From Sabethes cyaneus (taxonomy: Eukaryota > Arthropoda > Insecta > Diptera > Culicidae): a stretch of DNA of 64,000 bases. The translations under genes and the position numbers were made by a program. The stretch spans positions 241,699,183-241,763,182 of the forward strand of contig NC_071355.1 of NCBI RefSeq assembly GCF_943734655.1. Direction: 5' to 3'. Positions 11,860 through 23,289 of the stretch are shown here, piece after piece (positions within the stretch are counted from its first letter, which is position 1; every line of letters starts with the position of its first letter). Under the pieces are notes generated by a model, which saw nothing but the letters and a program-made list of their open reading frames with translations, was not told the origin of the DNA and did not search any database.

Positions 11860-12780
11860 CAAACAAACGCAGGATGGCCGATAGGTGGAAGCAGTTCTTC
11901 GATGGACATCTCAATGGTGATATAATAGAAGGAGACGGAACGGAAGCTAATCTAGGAGTGCATACAAACGATAACAAATTTAAAAGAGATTCGACAATAA
12001 ATCGATCAGCTGAAGAATAATAGAGCCGCCGGAAAGGACCGACTCCCGGTGGATTCATTCTACAAAAATGGCAAAGAATCACTAGCAACGGCACTTCACT
12101 GGGTAATTTGGAAGAGGAAGAAACTACCGAAGAAGTGGTTGGAAGATATGGTTTGTTCCATTTACAAAAAGGGCGAGCGACTGGACTGCTCTAACAAACA
12201 ACCGCGGCATTACGCTGATCAACTTCGACTACAAGATGTTCTCCCAGATTTTGTTACGTCGTCTATCCGTAATAGCAAGAGAAATTGTAGAGTCAGAAGT
12301 TCAAGGTGCCACGCATCATATTTTTGTAGATTTCAGGGCAGCATACGATACAGTCGAGCGTGAATAGGTATTGCAGATAATACACGAGAATGGTTTCCTG
12401 GATAAACTGACGCGACTGGTCAAAGCTACTCTAAAACGAGTGCTTTGCTACATGCGTGTTTCGGGGGCACTTTCGAGTCTTTTCAGATAGTAGAGCGTTG
12501 CGACAAGGGAATGAACTGCCCTGGGTGTTATTTAACATCGCTATTGAAGGTGTGATCAAACGAGCGGGCATCGAAACGAGAGGAACAATCTTTGACAAAA
12601 GTAACCAACTCCAAGCCCTCGCAGACCCCTTTGACTTCATTATTAGAAACCTTGGAAGGACGGAGGCAAGACTAAACACGGAGGTTAGGAGGATTGGGTC
12701 TTATATTTGGATTCTCTGGTAACCGCCAACAACCATACGAGTAAGTGGTTTCAACAACGCATTCATGCTGGACACTCCGG
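11860..12780 (+). pseudogene. Decayed RTE-like non-LTR retrotransposon, RT fragment
   Basis: Plus-strand pieces in shifting frames read W-K-Q-F-F-D-G-H-L-N-G (11888 on), then K-K-W-L-E-D-M-V-C-S-I-Y-K-K-G-E and a disrupted motif A (gatttcagggcagcatacgata). Next come N-I-A-I-E-G-V-I-K-R-A-G-I, a ruined catalytic motif (A-D-P-F-D in place of ADD) and the following helix. At least five stops or frameshifts are present. Same family as 7126-7810 and 32040-33760. Confidence 0.75.
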
Positions 12781-13989
12781 GCACACGCCGCCGCACAAAA
12801 CTAACAATAATGTATAAAAGCTTATAGCTAACAACCTCTAATTGGCCAGGTCACAACTGCATAGCAGCCCATATTGCTATTAAATTGCATCTATATGTGA
12901 TAAGCTGAACGGAAAAATGACAGTTATTATTCATTATTTTTCAACTTGTTGAGTGAATTAACGTGGGAACCGTGGCCGGCAAAGCAAATCGAAAATGAAG
13001 AATTTTCAAAATCCGTCAATCCATTTTCGTGTCATACCGTGGCATACGGACATTTCATATTTATTTATATTCACTTTGTGATTTTATCACCTATTTCACC
13101 TATTTTCGGTTACGTAACCCTATCAGAATAACATGATATAATTACTTAGAAATTTTACATGATCATCTAATTTTAAAATGCAATGATTGTCCTCCACCAG
13201 TTTTTTCCCACTTTTCTCTATATTTCCCATAGAACGGTCACATAGAAAACCACGAAATGAGATTGCCCATGGATTTTCCTAGGGTGTTTGCCTCGCCTAG
13301 CATGTACTATAACATCGTGATCAAAACCATTTGATGATAAATTGCTATATGAATTCTTTGTTTGGCATTGTGACTCATAGTGATATTCAACCATCAGCCG
13401 GCCTAAGGAAAAAACTAATGCAAAAATCAACAGAGAACCACGAAATAAAATAGATGATAAGTTTTGCATAAAATAAACAAAATCATATCTAAAATATTTA
13501 ATCTGTTAAAAACCGACTACCAAGTGTATCGACACATTTCAAGACGGCCGCTCGCACGACTTTCGCAGACGACAATGAGTGTTTTTTTTTTGCTGTTTCA
13601 ATGCTGTGACTGACGGTTGGTAATTATCCACCCGGCTAATGATGTTATTACCTTTCAGCTGTAAAAATTACATTCAATGCTCGAGGTATGTTTGTTCGTC
13701 TGCATTATTCCTAAGCTTCATGGATGGTAACAACAAAACATGTTGCGCAATGTTTCATCATGTAAAAAAGTATCAAGTGTTTTTCGCATTCAGTTTGATG
13801 TGATTTCAAATAATCCTGCGACAGCCATAATAATAGTTATAAAATATATTATTTGAAGACAATTTTTTTCATATATGGCAAACGAGCACAGAAAAACGGT
13901 TCGTCGGTGAAGTTGGAGGCAACGCTAGCTAGCTAGCTAGTGTATACATTGCTGATGATGAATAATCGCACATGTGGCGATCACTCACC
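12781..13989. other. No gene recognised; GCTA tetranucleotide run
   Basis: A short (GCTA)n run lies at 13924-13940. Open frames of 60-83 codons lack motifs. AT-rich and otherwise featureless. Confidence 0.3.
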
Positions 13990-16640
13990 TCACCCTCCCT
14001 CCATCGTCAGTTCCCGACACAGCGAAAATTACGCAACATTTTCGGTACACTAAGCCGGACATAGCAGGCAGAAAATAGTGCAACCATCAAAACTCCAAAA
14101 TTCATTAGCAATCGCGGGCGGAGTGTTGAACGATGGTTCCTTCTTCGCTTCTTAAGTCGCATCGACACTGCCGAGTGCAGTATCCGGAACCGATTCCGAT
14201 CGTATGGCTCCGTACCTGCCACAGCTCGCCCCTCGACGCTAGTTTCCTTTCGTTTTCATTTTTTCCACCATTTTTCCTTTACGAAACCCGAACGATGAGT
14301 CATTTGTGCAAAAGAGGTTACCTTCACCATCAACCGGTGTGAGCTGTCGAATTTCTCGTTTCGGCTCAGCTGTGTACTGTACGCTGTACGCCTCGAGACA
14401 CAAGGCTCTTAATGAAATGCGACTTTGGTTTTGGTGTGGTAATTTCGGGCGATTCTTTATGGCCCGATGGAGATGATGAACGACTGCGCAGCCAAGCACC
14501 AACAACCAGTAACATTTGATTTTGTTTTTGAACTCATTGAACTTTCGGCGGTTTTGCGGCTTTGTCTGACGCGCTCGGTTGGTTGATGGGTTCTCCGTAA
14601 TTTCCGACCCAATCGAGGTATGCTTGCTGCTGGCTACGGTGCGGCTTCGGTGTCAGACCAACGCGTAACCGTCTATGTCTGAAAATTTGAAGGCACGGGA
14701 CAGATCGTCTGTCTGACGGGCGTGCTTTTAGTGTGGTTTCTACAAGAAATGGCTGCCGTGAAATAAATTACCACCTTGGATGGAGGTTGGAGGAAGTTAA
14801 GTAGCAACTTATTGAGTAATTCGCACCGATGATTCGGTTGTCGCATTTGTAAGACTTGGTTAACGCTTATTTGGTAGTTTTAAAAATATTTTACGCTGGC
14901 TTTTAACGTTTCAGTAAGCGCAAGTAAGTTTACAAGGTTTAGTTTGTCACGGACTTCGTGATGGTCACCCCACATTAAATTTTTACGACCTAATGATTGA
15001 CTCTGATGCATTGCACTCACTTTTATTTTTTCTCTTCATGTGTGTTTTTTTATAGTTTCTATCAAAGATTGTGCAATGTGTAAAAACCATCAGACATACG
15101 TATAGAAAAGTTGTCCAATCATAAAAAATAATCAAGTCAATTGAACAGTCAAAAGTGACTGATTGAAAAAAAAATCAACATTCTGACATTTATGAGTAGA
15201 AAATATGAAAATCACTTAAGTGTTTAGTCAAAACAATGTGCATGTCACTCTTCCGCTCTATATAGATTTCGTATCAAATAACAAAAATTTAAGTTCATTC
15301 TAGAATAAAACTTATGTCATTTAGCTGCCGAAAGATTGATAATTTCAAAATATAATTTTCTAGTGTTACACACATGTACCTGCTGTTCAGTTCCATACAA
15401 TTTTGCTCTAATGTATTGTATTCCTTCTAATATACGTAACCCTAAATCGGGTTAAACCTATACTCTATTATTTACCACTGGTTGTAGTGAAACTTCACTA
15501 TATCGTGCAATCAATACAAAATAAGAACATAATTGATTGGTTGACTTGACTTGCTATAAATCTAATCGGCATCTGGTGATGAAATACCGCACACGTGGAT
15601 GTTATTTACGTGAACATTGACAGCTGAAAATAGCCCTTCCCGAGTCAAAGCAACCATAAAAAATCGATACTGCAAAAATTGCCATCACAATTTAAAACCA
15701 CTTTCAATAATGGCCGTATTTTGGTTTACTTTTCATCACCCACTCTCCCACCCGCGGAAGCAACCAACGTACGAGGTGAAACTGCCCTGTTTACGCAAAT
15801 GAGTTGAAATCAAAAGCAAACTTCAGAGAAAAAAAAAATAGTAATTTTCCATCATCATCAACATCATCGTCATCGCCATCAGCCTCGCCATACAAAAACC
15901 AGTTTGCCGATCCGACACTCAGCGGATGTATTTCTACGGATTCCCCCCAATGGGACGCACTGGGAGGCAACAACACGAAAATGACTACAAAATGGTACGC
16001 GCCGCGACCGCGATCAGAATCCCGCAACAAACCATCATCATCACCCGATTGCGGACGTCCATCTTGACGGATCACTCGGTTCGGTTGTCTCGTAACAGAA
16101 CACTGTGTTTCTCACGTCTCATCAACGTAACCTTTTTTTTTTCTTCGTTCATGTGGTGCTTCTGCAAATTTTTTCCCCTAGCATTTCGTCAAACCTTTGG
16201 ATTCGAATTTTCCGTGGCGTAATTCAACCTACCGTTCGCGGCTAGCGTGGAAATCCTCCGCTGGGCTGCACACCGTATCCTTTTACCTGGGTTGGTGAAA
16301 TTCACCCACAAATCGTCCGTTTTCGGAAAATCACAATTATTTTCTTTTCTCCACCCAGTCACTGACTTTTGGGAAATATTTTCCTCTTCCGTAACCTAAC
16401 ACACCTTGGTGTGACAGAGATAGCACCTCACTGATACACCGCTAGGATTCAGAGCAACGCACGCACATAACCGAACCGTTCGAAATCTACTCACCGACTG
16501 ATCTCTGCTTCTCGAACGGGAGCGGATTTTCTGTCAAGTCAGCTTGAGTTTTTGGCAGAAAAGTTAAACGTCACATCTGTACACGTTTACTCCAAGGTAG
16601 CCGAAGTGTGTATATAAAAAACCTGATAGGACAAGTCGTA
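13990..16640. other. Repeat-poor region, possibly regulatory or untranslated exons; no gene defined
   Basis: This 2.6-kb stretch lacks the transposon signatures that surround it. On the minus strand near 16500 there is gATCAGTCG|GTGAGTA, an initiator-like string joined to a good donor, preceded by TTTTTTATATA at about 16610-16620. Near 16060 the minus strand has gtcaagATGG, a good start context, opening a 25-codon frame with a hydrophobic stretch (C-C-G-I-L-I-A-V-A-A). I could not build a consistent multi-exon gene from these pieces, so I record only the possibility of a minus-strand promoter and leader. Confidence 0.25.
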
Positions 16641-16691
16641 TCAAAAAAGGAGCCGATTTTTGTCAGTTCATTTGTCGACCTAGAGTGATTA

Positions 16692-17095
16692 CCGTGGACC
16701 CCCGTTCGTTTGACCGTTTTTAATCTGAACACTTTTTAATTTGAACCCCGTTGGTTTGCACGACATGCAAATTAAAAATGGTTCAAATGTCATTCTCAAC
16801 ATGGCATCATTTGCTTATGCAGACAATGCACATAAACTCGATTTGTTTGTACTGGTCTAGCATGTTTAATCAGTTTCACAATCTGTTTCCCAACGATTAC
16901 GATAGAAATTCGATCGGAGAATGAAATATTCGCTGCTTGCAACTGCTAACTAAATCAAACCATCAAAACAATAACAAAGAGCAAGGCGGCCTGTTCATAC
17001 GAGTTTCAGCATATTTAGGGTGGCCAGTTGTTCAAATTAAAAAGTAACCCCGTTAGTTTGCATGAGGAATCGTTCAAACGAACGGGGGTCCACTG
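16692..17095 (-). mobile_element. 404-bp pogo/Tc1-type MITE, copy 1
   Basis: Terminal inverted repeats follow the pattern CAGTGGACCCCCGTTCGTTT, with one end as CCGTGGACCCCC. TA dinucleotides at 16690-16691 and 17096-17097 form the target duplication. It is non-autonomous, with no transposase. Sub-terminal blocks (aattaaaaa, gcatgaggaa) are also inverted, and the interior matches the copies at 17445 and 18621 but in the opposite orientation. TA duplication and CAGTG-type ends are usual for pogo-like Tc1/mariner elements; the mobilising source is inferred. Confidence 0.9.
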
Positions 17096-17102
17096 TATAT
17101 GA

Positions 17103-17243
17103 AGATAGAATTAACAAAAGGGCGAATGTCGCAAGCGTAAACAAACCGGGTGAGGGTTAATTTTCCTATGCTGGTCCAGCAAAAAATAACTCTCACCCGT
17201 TTTGTTTACATTTGCGACATTCGCCCTTTTGTTAATTCTATCT
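17103..17243. mobile_element. Near-perfect foldback element (about 56-bp arms)
   Basis: The left arm begins agatagaattaacaaaag and the right arm ends cttttgttaattctatct. The arms pair almost throughout, leaving a loop of about 25 bp that contains ctggtccagc. A diverged half of this family is visible at 20290-20390 (ctgctccagcaaaaaataac and the tail with tttgcccttttc). No coding capacity. It sits 6 bp from the end of the adjacent MITE. Confidence 0.8.
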
Positions 17244-17444
17244 AGATATACAGAGTGGCGAGCTGGCGACATGTCATCCCAAAAGTATGTACTGCTCTAG
17301 CAATGCTTATTTTCTTTCTCTTTCCTGTATACGCGTTGGATTGGTCGTCTGCTCGATTGGAATGACACTGACAGATAATTATCATTCCACTTTTGACATT
17401 GTCCCAACTCTAATATATAGTCACTCTATGTCGACCAACAAATA

Positions 17445-17848
17445 CAGTGGACCCCCGTTCGTTTGAACGATTCCTCATGCAAACTAACGGGGTTAGTTTT
17501 TAATTTGAACAACTGGTAACCCTAAATATGCTGGAACTTGTGTGAACTGGCTGCCCTGCTCTTTGTTATTGTTTTGGTAGTTTGATTCAGTTGGCAGTTG
17601 CAAGCAGCGAATATTCATTCTCCGATCGGATTTCTACCATAATCGTTGGGAAAACGCAATGTGAAACAGAATAAACACGCTAGATCAGCACAAACAAATC
17701 ATGTTTATGTGCATTGTCTGCATAAGCAAATGATGTCATAATGACTATGACGTTTGAACCATTTCTAATTTGCACGTCGTGCAAATCAACGGGGTTCAAA
17801 TTAAAAAGTGTTCAGATTAAAAACGGTCAAACGAACGGGGGTCCACGG
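17445..17848 (+). mobile_element. 404-bp pogo/Tc1-type MITE, copy 2
   Basis: Same terminal repeats as copy 1. TA target duplication at 17443-17444 and 17849-17850. Exactly 404 bp, in opposite orientation to copy 1, so copies 1 and 2 form a large inverted pair separated by about 350 bp. Confidence 0.9.
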
Positions 17849-18620
17849 TATTCAATATTGCTGAGTTTCTACCTATTTAGAGTCCCACGCGAAAATTATG
17901 AGCGTGGTTATTTTCTGCGTTTATCACGCATGTTTGCAATATAGCAATTTAAACTGTCAGTTTTTCGTTATTGCCTTCACACTGCACCCCTCCTTGACAA
18001 GCATATTTTCAATGTATTTAGTAAGTGCAGGATAATAATTATTAAAAACGAATTAGTGTAGGACTCGTTAAATTGCTGCCAGGTGCAATATGTGATAAAT
18101 ATATTTATTGCTGATTGCAAGGAAAACTGTACCATTCAAAGTGCGATATCGCTCATAAAAGTGCTATTGCTCTTTGCATTGAAAGTTGGATTTTGAACAC
18201 ACTTGTCCAGTCACACATTTTGTAGGTGAGAAAAGTTGCCAAAATTTCGTGGGAAAAAACCATGAATCTTGGTTGATTTCTATTTAAATTCTAATGCCTA
18301 CGTAGAGTTGTTATCGACGCAAAGAATAATATAAAAATAGTTTCTAAATACATAATTCCACGCATAATTCGTAACTTGAATAAATATGCAGCATATATGA
18401 AATAAATGAAAAATTAAATACTATTTACTTTCCCTACAACTGGTACTGGCGCCACTGCTAAATCAAATGTCAGCTCAGATGGGAGAGTTGTACTGATGGG
18501 AAATGTCGGTCAAAATCTATAACGATTATTGATAAAGTTTTGTTATCGTTAATAATTAATAACGATAATATGGCAATATAAGCAAAAATACGTAAGAAAT
18601 AGAACAAAAATGTTAAAATA
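17849..18620. other. AT-rich spacer with one half-unit of the 19234 foldback
   Basis: At about 18112-18180 there is a diverged single arm of the foldback found at 19234-19417 (gattgcaaggaaaa, atcgctcataaaagtgctatt). Otherwise nothing is recognised. Confidence 0.35.
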
Positions 18621-19024
18621 CAGTGGACCCCCGTTCGTTTGAACGATTTCTCATGCAAACTAACGGGGTTACTTTTTAATTTGAACAACTGGTAACCCGA
18701 AATATGCTGAAACCTGTGTGAACTGGCCGCCCTGCTCTTTGTTATTGTTTTGGTGGTATGTTTTAGTTGGCAGTTGCAAGTGCGAATATTGCATTTTCTG
18801 ATCGGATTTCTATCTTTACCGTTAGGAAAACGATATGTGAAACCGATTAAACACGCTAGGTCAGTACAAACAAATCGTGTTTATGTGCATTGTCTGCATA
18901 AACAAATGATGTCATGTTGAGAATGACGTTTGAACCATTTTTAATTTGCACGTCGTGCAAACCAACGGGGTTCAAATTAAAAAGTGTTCAGATTAAAAAT
19001 GGTCAAACGAACGGGGGTCCACGG
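18621..19024 (+). mobile_element. 404-bp pogo/Tc1-type MITE, copy 3
   Basis: TA duplications at 18619-18620 and 19025-19026. Same length and orientation as copy 2, differing by scattered substitutions. Three full-length copies within 2.3 kb indicate a successful family with local clustering. Confidence 0.9.
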
Positions 19025-19233
19025 TAATAACAAATCAAGAAGAAGATTTCACTTTAAATCCTCCAATTTTCGATATTCTTCCATGACGATAAAGTTTGAT
19101 GGTATTATCGATATAAGATTACTAGCGATATTATCAGTAGCACACTTTTCATCACAGTTTTGAAGGTTGCACTTAATAACTGTGCAGTCCAATTGAGTGT
19201 GAAGAGCGCAATATTTTAGTTTAAATCGTTTCG

Positions 19234-19417
19234 GTATTGTCAATTGCAAGGAAAATTGTTCAATCAATAAGTGCGCAATCGCTCATAAAAGTGCTATTTT
19301 AGTGCTATTCCAAGCAAAAAGTGCACCGAAGAGACCAAACGATTTAAGCTAAAATAGCACTTTTAAGAGCGATTTCACACTTATTGATTGGACAATTTTT
19401 CTTGCAATTAGCAATAC
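19234..19417. mobile_element. Foldback element with long imperfect arms
   Basis: The arms run from ttgcaaggaaaattgttcaa to the inverse ttggacaatttttcttgcaa and include the inverted pair gcgcaatcgctcataaaagt / acttttaagagcgatttcac. A third inverted block, tttaaatcgttt with its complement near 19340, suggests two overlapping palindromes. No protein. Confidence 0.7.
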
Positions 19418-19530
19418 TATTTTAAACGTGTTCATCTCATCATATAACAACTCTTTTCACATACTGTTTATGGGATTTGACTGCATCAAAATTGCTTTGA
19501 AGGAAGTGGAAACTTTCGCATAATATTTAA

Positions 19531-19747
19531 TCCAGCTTTTTACGAGCCATAATGGCGGTCGTGTATACATAATATTTGAACAGCATTTTTGACATTTCCC
19601 TAATACATCGCACGTTTTCTTTCCACGCATTCACGGTAAAACTAAAGGAATGTACGGAAAGAAAGCGTGCGATGTATTAAGGAAATGTCAAAAATGCTGT
19701 TCAAATACTACGGACACGTCCGCAATTATGGCTCGTAAAAAGCTGGA
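19531..19747. mobile_element. Palindromic MITE with TCCAGCTTTTTACGAGCC termini, copy 1
   Basis: The ends are tccagctttttacgagcc and ggctcgtaaaaagctgga. Nearly the whole 217 bp is an inverted repeat around a short centre (cacggtaaaactaaagg). A second copy lies at 38549-38763, where TA flanks both ends. No coding capacity. Confidence 0.85.
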
Positions 19748-19749
19748 TA

Positions 19750-20780
19750 CGGGTAAATATATTTAGCACCCGAATAAAAATATTTAATATGTAAATATAA
19801 AATATTTTTAATATATTGAATATATTTGAAGCTTTGAAGTGATTATAACCCCGTGACCATAAGTCTTTTAAATAAATAAAACCATGAACAAAATAAATGT
19901 AAGAATTTGTTGCTCTTGACTATTCCGAAACTGTCCGAGCTGAAGCACACACAAAATGATAATTGCGAGGGACGAAAAAAAACGTTAACAAATTATACCC
20001 ATTAATAGAGCTTGCTAAGCCAGTGCAAAAGCTGCAAAAACTTATCGTTTTTCACTCAAACGTATGTTTTTTTATAACTGGAACTTGGTTATAACTGGAG
20101 GAAAACGAAAACAAACGTGTAAAATCTAACAACAGCAACAACAAATTGCTCGTCGATGTGTGCGTACGGTAAACGGCAGCAAGCTCAATATTGTATTTCA
20201 GTTCCCATCTGATGGGTAGCGGCCATATTGAAAAAAATACTCACTTTTGACTTCGCGGTACAGCAACTTTTGAGAGACGGCTTTTTTAGTCAAGCGATAG
20301 GTACTGGAGTTTTTCCGAGTATGCTGCTCCAGCAAAAAATAACTCTCACTCGGTCTGCTTGACGTTTGGCGTATTTGCCCTTTTCAATATTGTCAATTTC
20401 CCACCCTTTCGTACGCGATGAATTATAACCGTCGCGGGCGAAACCGTCGCCAGAATCGTGGCGAGGCAAATACCGTTTATTTTGTCAAGTATACATCAAT
20501 AGCTTACGTGCTAGACAAGCATAATATATACTTATAACTTACATACAGCCAAGCAGATTCCTTCTTCTACGATTTCAAGTTATCAAAAAAGTGAGCAGCG
20601 CGTTTTGTTACCAAAAAAACGGGCAATAAAAGAAGGTTAATTTTGGGAAGTTATTTGTACTACAAAGGCTTTAAATTGTTTTACCGGCATTATCACGATT
20701 AATAATATCAATAATATTCTCACAATTTATAAGCATCAAGCTTTTTCATGCACTGATGCAATATTTGAAAAAGAACGTCT
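19750..20780. other. AT-rich spacer with a partial foldback relative at 20290-20390
   Basis: No gene seen. The segment ctgctccagcaaaaaataac and the following gcccttttc tail relate it to one arm of the 17103-17243 element. Confidence 0.35.
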
Positions 20781-20783
20781 TTT

Positions 20784-20900
20784 GTCGAATTTGTTTATTC
20801 AATCCGGGTTGAAACTGGATGAATTTTATCTGTCAGATAGGAGCAAATGAACACAAAAAGTTCATCCAGTTCCAATTCGGATTAAATAAACAAATTCGAC
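20784..20900. mobile_element. Short foldback element (about 42-bp arms)
   Basis: The left arm gtcgaatttgtttattcaat pairs with attaaataaacaaattcgac on the right, and the inner parts ggttgaaactggatgaa / ttcatccagttcc also pair. It lies about 700 bp upstream of the UBR7 start codon and could contribute to, or be tolerated in, the promoter region. Confidence 0.65.
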
Positions 20901-21405
20901 ATTTGGTTTGCTCGGAACTGTAGGGCCTGTCAACGTCCGGCACGTGAACGAAAAGCGTCCGCTCCTGGTTGACTTCCAATGATTTCAGGTAGACAATCCG
21001 CACAGATATGTGAAAGATATGGTAATATTTATGCAGGAAGTGAATTACCCCGTGATTTGAATGCTGAAATAAATACCAGAGGATGAGTTCTTTCATATCC
21101 GTTTTTGAGGTATTCTCTACGGGAGTGTAGTTTTTAGATAGCGAAGCAACCCTGAAAATTGCCAAACAAAGTTTGACAGCGCAGAAAGAAATTTACGCGG
21201 ATTTTTGTTTGTCAACTCGTTTTAACTGTTGGTGTTGTTGGTTGGATTAAAATTTTGCATTGCATTGTTTCGGCGGTGTCTGTGTCCGCTAAGTCGAGAA
21301 TTATTGTTCGAATTCCGTTTTAATAATCCGTGTTCGGCTCTCTCATATACGAAAACGTTTCCTGAAAATTCTTGTACGACTCACAATATCGAACGTGAAA
21401 CGCAG

Positions 21406-21484
21406 GTAATTTTTAAAAGAGGTCAGTTTTTACTACGTCTTCTGAGTTGACTCAAAATGGAGAATGCTTCGGTATTTTTTTTAG
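21406..21484 (+). other. Intron in the UBR7 5'UTR
   Basis: Donor ACGCAG|GTAATT and acceptor TTTTTTTTAG|ATCTGC bracket 79 bp. Splicing removes an upstream ATG at 21456 that would otherwise open a short in-frame-terminated uORF ahead of the true start. The transcript start probably lies somewhere in 21180-21300. Confidence 0.6.
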
Positions 21485-21496
21485 ATCTGCAAAAAA

Positions 21497-22776
21497 ATGG
21501 ACGCTAAAAATGAAGACAGCTCGGCTGGTTCGTCATCGCAAAATACTTCTTCGGTTACGATGGTGGATGTTCTGAACGAACAGCTTGAACAAGAGGCAGA
21601 AAGTGACGCGGTGCTGGGAGGTTCCGACGACAAAAACTGCACTTATGCACAGGTGAGTACGACCCTTTGTGACCGAAGAGCCATCGGCAAATCTGTTGAT
21701 CACATTTTTAGGGATACATTTATCGTCAAGCACTGTATTCCTGCTTAACGTGTCTGCCAGAGTCCAGATCGGAAGCGGATAAACGTGCCGGTGTTTGTTT
21801 GGCTTGTTCATACCAGTGCCATGAGGGTCACGAATTAATCGAGTTGTACACGAAGCGAAATTTCCGTTGCGATTGCGGTGGCAAGCGCATGCCAGGTATA
21901 CGTTGTAAATTGGATCCTCTAAAGCTGGAAGTGAACGAGGCTAATTTGTACAACCAGAACTTCAGTGGATTGTACTGTACGTGCAACAGGCCTTATCCGG
22001 ACCCCGAGGATGACATTCCGGACGAAATGATCCAATGCGTGGTTTGCGAAGATTGGTATCATTCGCGCCATTTGGACGTGGAACTGCCAGCCAATACAAA
22101 AGAGTTTGCCGAAATGATTTGCGGCGGATGTATGGAACGCGTTGATGTTCTTAAGCACTATGTTGGAAAAATAGAAAATGGAAATCGGACATTGGACGAC
22201 ACGCTTCAAGTGGATGTGACTGGTTTGGATGAATCGAATGCTACCGCCACGGCAGATACAAGCGTGACTGTGAATGAGTCCAAAAAATTGGATGAAAGCC
22301 AAACAGAGGATGCAAATTGTAGTAAACGATTAAAACTAGATATTTGCACGAAGCCACCATTGGAAGTTGGTGAAAGCGCTCGCTATAAGAAGGGGGCAAC
22401 ATTCTGGAACGATGGTTGGCGGCAGCATCTATGTCGCTGCACGGGATGTTTGGAAACATACAAAACGTCGAAGGTTGAATTTCTGTTAGAAGAAAAAGAC
22501 ACCGTTCAATGGTACGAAGAAAATGGACGAACAAAGAAGGCAACAGAAGGCAGTTCCTACGAACAGGCTGTTCGTGCACTTGGCCAAATTGGGCGTTTCC
22601 AGCAGGTTGAAGTACTTTCCGGTTACAATACATTAAAGAGTCGTTTGAAGGATTTCTTGGACACGTTCGTCGCCAGCCAGCAGGTTGTGACGGAGAAGGA
22701 CATAACCGATTTTTTCGCCAAGCTGAACAAGGAAAAACAGAACAAAGTTGGCACGCCGTCGTATTTTTGCCGTTAG
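21497..22776 (+). CDS. UBR7: UBR7-like putative E3 ubiquitin ligase (UBR box and PHD finger)
   Basis: Two coding exons, 21497-21652 and 21712-22776, join in phase 0 across a 59-bp intron (CAG|GTGAGT ... TTTTTAG|GGA), giving about 406 residues. The UBR box begins at the exon junction (C-T-Y-A-Q then G-Y-I-Y-R-Q-A-L-Y-S-C). It runs to about residue 110 with the zinc-ligand pattern C-L-A-C, C-H-x-G-H-x-L and R-x-F-R-C-D-C-G. A PHD-type finger follows at about 140-195 (Y-C-T-C, C-V-V-C-E-D-W-Y-H, C-G-G-C). The C-terminal third carries a second Cys-rich stretch (L-C-R-C-T-G-C) and ends in the conserved P-S-Y-F-x-R. This order and length are typical of UBR7, an atypical N-recognin reported to act on chromatin in mammals. 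The start is the first ATG after the 5'UTR intron (aaaaaaATGG). No frame damage, so the gene is probably functional. Confidence 0.95.
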
Positions 22777-22868
22777 TGGCAAAATGGGGCATTATTTTCT
22801 AATTATACATTTATTTCCTTGTATTCGTTATAAAATCTCTTAGTATTCTCAAATTTCCGTGTTAACGA

Positions 22869-22874
22869 AATAAA
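22869..22874 (+). terminator. Polyadenylation signal of UBR7
   Basis: AATAAA 93 bp after the stop codon, in an AT-rich 3'UTR, fits a short insect 3' end. The cleavage site would be about 15-25 bp further on. Confidence 0.6.
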
Positions 22875-22914
22875 AATACTGCTGCACCGGTTTTTTAAGT
22901 GCAAAAACTTTGTG

Positions 22915-23280
22915 TTATTTTATTCTCTCTCATGGGTAGGTGGATTGTCGAGCCTTCAGCAACCGCCTGAGATTTAGTTTCGTGTGTAGCATGTAATCTA
23001 ACCTAAAAATAGAAATCTAACCTAGAATGTATGATTTAGCTTTATCTGTAGTATTTGTTATAAAAAGTGGAATTGACCACACCTGATTTTAGAATCAGAT
23101 CTGGTCGATACGAAGCAACCAGGAGGGCTCAATAAGTTTCCTGGCGGAGTGCTGTTCATTCTTGAGCGTCTCACAAGTATGCCCAGTGGTTTTACTGGAA
23201 CTTTTATAGTAATTCAAGAGATTCATTTTTTCACTCATGAAAAAATGAAGTTATTCTGCGTACTCCCATTCGGGCCTAAT
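22915..23280. other. Intergenic, nothing recognised
   Basis: No motif or long frame is visible between the UBR7 3' end and the repeat that follows. Confidence 0.3.
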
Positions 23281-23289
23281 AATGAATCT

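Noticed and set aside
15791..16075. 94-codon acidic minus-strand frame
   Set aside because: No ATG start; the Asp run comes from a simple cat/gat repeat and the rest lacks motifs.
17250..17429. A further MITE between MITE copies 1 and 2
   Set aside because: The only inverted ends are about 7 bp (agagtg / cactct), within chance expectation.
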